A stretch of 64,000 bases of DNA from Burkholderia pyrrocinia (lineage in GTDB: Bacteria > Pseudomonadota > Gammaproteobacteria > Burkholderiales > Burkholderiaceae): NCBI RefSeq assembly GCF_003330765.1, contig NZ_CP024903.1, positions 930,001 through 994,000 of the forward strand, written 5' to 3'. A model generated the notes under the pieces. That model had not been told where the DNA came from, ran no database searches, and saw only the letters and a list, made by a program, of their open reading frames with translations. The position numbers were made by a program, and so were the translations under genes. This document shows, one piece after another, positions 61,164 through 64,000 of this stretch; position 1 is the stretch's first letter, and every line of letters begins with the position of its first letter.

Positions 61164-62960
61164 GTGAAGCGAGTCTTGTTTTTCCTGTTGGCGGTGATGC
61201 TCGGCGTGCTGCCGGGCATCGCGAACGCATGGTGGCAGAACGACTGGTCGTACCGGAAGGCGATCACGATCGACGCGAGCGCGAAGGGCGCGAACCTCGC
61301 GGAATCGGCCGGCCGCGTGCCGCTGCTGATCCGTCTGCATTCCGGCAATTTCCAGTTCGACGGGCTGGCCGACAACGGCGCCGACATCCGCTTCGTCGCG
61401 GCCGACGACAAGACGCCGCTGAATTACCACGTCGAACAATACGATCCGGTGCTCGGCGTCGCGCTGATCTGGGTCGACGTTCCGAAAATGCCGGCCGGCG
61501 CCGCGGAGTCGATCTGGATGTATTACGGCAACAAGAAGGCCCCGGACGGCGGCAAGCCGGCCGAGACGTTCGATGCCGACTACACGCTCGTCTACCACTT
61601 CAACGGCGCCGCGGGCGCGCCGCCGAAGGATGCGACCGCGTACGGCAACAACGCGCAGAACGCATCGTTCCGCACGGTCGAGGACGGCATCGTCGGCAAG
61701 GGCGCGCGGTTCGACGGCAACGGGTCACTGACGCTGCCGGCGAGCCCGTCGCTGAACCTGGCCGCAGGCGGCAGCTTCACGTTCAGCGCGTGGGTGAAGC
61801 CGTCGGCGCTGGCGCCGAACACACTGCTGTACGGCCGCCGCGACGGCGCGAACGCGCTGCTGATCGGCCTCGACAACGGCGTGCCGTTCGCGGAAGTCGA
61901 CGGCGGCGTTGCACCGCTGCGCACGCCCGCCGCGGCACCGGTCGCCGCGAACCAGTGGACCTATCTCGCCGTCACGGCCGACGGCAAGAACCTCACCGTC
62001 TACGTGAACGGCAAGCAGGCCGCGCAGGTCGCGGCGACGCTGCCCGCGCTGAACGGCGCGGCGACGATCGGCGCGGATGCGGCCGGCGCGCCGGCCGGCC
62101 TGGCTGCCTACGCGGGCGCGCTCGACGAACTGCGGTTGTCGAAGATCGCGCGCTCGCCGGCCGCGCTCGCCGTCGACGCGCTCGCGCAGGGTTCGGAATC
62201 GAAGCTCGTCGCGTACGGCGCCGACGAGAAGCAGTCGGGCTTCGGCTTCGGTTACTTCGGCGTGATCGTGCAGTCGGTGACGGTCGACGCGTGGGTCGTG
62301 ATCGCGATCCTGCTCGGCATGGCGTTCGTGTCGTGGGTCGTGATGTGGACGAAGGCGCGCTACGTGGGCACCGTCGACAAGGCGAACCAGTATTTCGTGC
62401 AGCGCTTTCGCGAGGTGGCCGGGCGTCACCTGGTCGGGCTAGCGCATGTCGACGAAGCGAGCGACGACGGCCGCCGGCTGTACCAGTCGTCGCTGTACCG
62501 GCTGTACAAGGCCGGCGTGCATGAAATCCACAGCCGCATGGACGGCAACGGCCGCACGGTGATCACGTCCGAATCGATCGAGGCGATCCGCGCGTCGATG
62601 GACGCGACCCTCGTGCGCGAGAACCAGCGGCTGTCGAAATCGATGGTGCTGCTGACGATCGCGATTTCGGGCGGCCCGTTCCTCGGCCTGCTCGGCACGG
62701 TGGTCGGCGTGATGATCACGTTCGCGGCGATCGCCGCGGCCGGCGACGTGAACGTGAACGCGATCGCACCGGGTATCGCGGCCGCGCTGCTTGCGACGGT
62801 GACGGGCCTGTTCGTCGCGATTCCCGCGCTGTTCGGCTACAACTACCTGCTGATCCGCAACAAGAACGTGACCGCGAACATGCAGGTGTTCGTCGACGAA
62901 TTCGTCACGCGACTCGCCGAAGCGCACCGCACGCCCGATCACGCGGTGCTGGCCGACTGA
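61164..62960 (+). CDS. DUF2341-LamG-ExbB fusion protein
   Basis: The 598-residue protein joins a secreted sensor-like part to an ExbB/TolQ proton channel. It has a signal peptide (about 1-22, ending GIANA), a DUF2341 domain (about 23-130; WWQNDWSYRKAITID, GAAESIWMYYGNKKAPDGG), a LamG/concanavalin-like domain (about 150-310), then ExbB with membrane segments near 373-393, 495-515 and 535-560 and the motif GPFLGLLGTVVGVMITFAAI. ExbB with ExbD energises TonB with the proton gradient. GTG 61164 follows GGGGAG. The periplasmic lectin-like part is much larger than in canonical ExbB. Confidence 0.88.
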   Translation: MKRVLFFLLAVMLGVLPGIANAWWQNDWSYRKAITIDASAKGANLAESAGRVPLLIRLHSGNFQFDGLADNGADIRFVAADDKTPLNYHVEQYDPVLGVALIWVDVPKMPAGAAESIWMYYGNKKAPDGGKPAETFDADYTLVYHFNGAAGAPPKDATAYGNNAQNASFRTVEDGIVGKGARFDGNGSLTLPASPSLNLAAGGSFTFSAWVKPSALAPNTLLYGRRDGANALLIGLDNGVPFAEVDGGVAPLRTPAAAPVAANQWTYLAVTADGKNLTVYVNGKQAAQVAATLPALNGAATIGADAAGAPAGLAAYAGALDELRLSKIARSPAALAVDALAQGSESKLVAYGADEKQSGFGFGYFGVIVQSVTVDAWVVIAILLGMAFVSWVVMWTKARYVGTVDKANQYFVQRFREVAGRHLVGLAHVDEASDDGRRLYQSSLYRLYKAGVHEIHSRMDGNGRTVITSESIEAIRASMDATLVRENQRLSKSMVLLTIAISGGPFLGLLGTVVGVMITFAAIAAAGDVNVNAIAPGIAAALLATVTGLFVAIPALFGYNYLLIRNKNVTANMQVFVDEFVTRLAEAHRTPDHAVLAD

Positions 62961-62988
62961 CCGCACTGAACGCACGCAGGAGACCACC

Positions 62989-63390
62989 ATGCAGGTTCAG
63001 GACGACGACAAGCCGTACGACGACATCAACATCACGCCGATGCTCGACCTCGCGTACGTGCTGCTGATCATCTTCATCATCATGACGACCGCGTCGGTGC
63101 AGGGCATCAAGGTCGATTTGCCGAAGGCGAGCTCGTCCGCGAGCCTCGCGAAGCCGAAGACCAAGGCGATCACGGTCGCCGATTCGGGGCAGGTCTTCCT
63201 CGATGCGTACCCGGTGACGATGGACGAGCTCGAGAGCCGGCTGCGTACCGAGAAGGCGACCAATCCGGAATTTCCGATCGTGCTGAAGGGCGATGCGGCC
63301 GTGCAGTACCAGAAGGTCATGGATGTGCTCGACCTGTTGCGCCGCCTCGACCTGTCGCAGGTCGGTCTCGTGACCGGCAAGGCGAAGTAG
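62989..63390 (+). CDS. exbD: ExbD/TolR-family biopolymer transport protein
   Basis: The 133-residue protein has one N-terminal membrane helix (about 17-37) with the essential Asp in NITPMLDLAYVLLIIFIIMT, followed by a periplasmic domain. It pairs with the ExbB fusion 28 bp upstream and the TonB-like gene 14 bp downstream in one operon. Together they should form the proton-driven motor. AGGAG precedes ATG 62989. Confidence 0.95.
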   Translation: MQVQDDDKPYDDINITPMLDLAYVLLIIFIIMTTASVQGIKVDLPKASSSASLAKPKTKAITVADSGQVFLDAYPVTMDELESRLRTEKATNPEFPIVLKGDAAVQYQKVMDVLDLLRRLDLSQVGLVTGKAK

Positions 63391-63404
63391 GGCTAGGGCG
63401 CGCG

Positions 63405-64000
63405 ATGGAAATGACCTACAACGGCGGCCCGCCGCAGAAAGGCCCCGGCCGCTACGTGAAGCCCGTTGCGATCGCGCTGTTGCTCGCAGGGCTGGCCGCG
63501 CTGATCTGGCATTTCGCGGGCGATACCGCGGGCGTGAAGCGCGTGAGCGCGCCGCAGGTGACGACGGTGATTCCGCTGCCGCCCCCGCCGCCGCCGAAAC
63601 AGAAGCCGCCGCCCGAGAAGGTGAAGGAGGAGGTCAAGACGCCGGTCGACCGGCCGACGATCGCGCCGAAGCCGTCGGAGGCGCCGAAGCCGTCGGACAA
63701 CCAGCCGAAGCAGATGACGATGAATGCGCCCGCGCAGGCCGGCACCGACAGCTTCAACATCGGCGCGGGCGACGGCTCGGGAATGATCGGCAGCGGCGGG
63801 GGCGGCAAGTTCGGCAATGCGAGCTACGCGCAATACATGGTGTACGTGCTGCAGCGCGCGATCGAGCAGGACAAGGGCGTGCAGGAGGCCGGCGGCGCGC
63901 GTTTCACGGGGAGCCTGAACCTGTGGATGGATGCGTCCGGGCGGATCACGAAGGTGACGGTCGCGCAGTCGACCGGCGACGCGAAGATCGACGCGGCCGT
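63405..64000 (+). CDS. TonB-like energy transducer, 3' end outside the window
   Basis: The first 198 codons are seen. There is an N-terminal membrane anchor (about residues 20-40), a Pro/Lys-rich stretch (PLPPPPPPKQKPPPEKVKEE, about 57-76) that spans the periplasm, a Gly-rich linker, and the start of a TonB C-terminal domain with FTGSLNLWMDASGRITKVTV. It completes ExbB-ExbD-TonB after the TpsB gene. Its partner could be the STN-containing protein at 49352, a TonB-dependent receptor beyond the window, or TpsB itself. Confidence 0.88.
   Translation, partial: MEMTYNGGPPQKGPGRYVKPVAIALLLAGLAALIWHFAGDTAGVKRVSAPQVTTVIPLPPPPPPKQKPPPEKVKEEVKTPVDRPTIAPKPSEAPKPSDNQPKQMTMNAPAQAGTDSFNIGAGDGSGMIGSGGGGKFGNASYAQYMVYVLQRAIEQDKGVQEAGGARFTGSLNLWMDASGRITKVTVAQSTGDAKIDAA

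Overview
The window looks like part of the second chromosome of a Burkholderia cepacia complex species. The DNA is uniformly GC-rich. The quorum-sensing genes cepI, rsaM and cepR are present in their usual order, with a recognisable cep box, and most remaining genes are of families typical of Burkholderia. I recognised no rRNA, tRNA, CRISPR array, intact insertion sequence or replication origin.

Region 1 (1-8.9 kb) is a catabolic island: two AraC-type regulators, a TauD-like dioxygenase, an MDR oxidoreductase, an MFS transporter, a porin, a BON-domain protein and two paralogous beta-keto acid cleavage enzymes at its two ends (the left one cut by the window edge). The cluster suggests uptake and breakdown of a small organic acid; the substrate cannot be read from sequence. 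Region 2 (9.1-12.9 kb) is the CepIR quorum-sensing locus plus an MgtC-family membrane protein. Region 3 (13.1-18.1 kb) is a four-gene efflux operon of YtcA, HlyD, FUSC and outer-membrane-factor type, comparable to E. coli ytcA-mdtNOP. Region 4 (18.6-21.8 kb) holds housekeeping and hypothetical genes.

Region 5 (21.9-64 kb) is the notable part. It brings together type II secretion parts (gspI, J, F, C, H, K), two tandem DING/PstS-like secreted proteins, a 4274-residue two-partner-secretion (TPS) exoprotein with its TpsB transporter, an ECF sigma factor with a FecR-like anti-sigma factor and an STN-TonB hybrid protein, a degenerate IS4-transposase/Phd-antitoxin fusion, and ExbB-ExbD-TonB. The gene content matches, in rearranged order, the Pseudomonas aeruginosa vreAIR - hxc - lapA - pdtA - phdA - pdtB - exbBD region, which is a phosphate-starvation/virulence locus. 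Additions not known to me from that locus are three tandem TPR-glycosyltransferase genes directly upstream of the exoprotein, an APS kinase paired with a TIGR03032 protein, and a free-standing DUF4880 protein.

A shared ~30-bp box lies about 100 bp upstream of at least five transcription units in region 5 (gspI, the first TPR-glycosyltransferase, the exoprotein, one DING gene and gspF). Part of it resembles an 11-bp-periodic Pho box. I infer one co-regulated, phosphate-linked surface and secretion regulon. GspD, E, G, L and M are not in the window; they may lie beyond its right edge or elsewhere in the genome.
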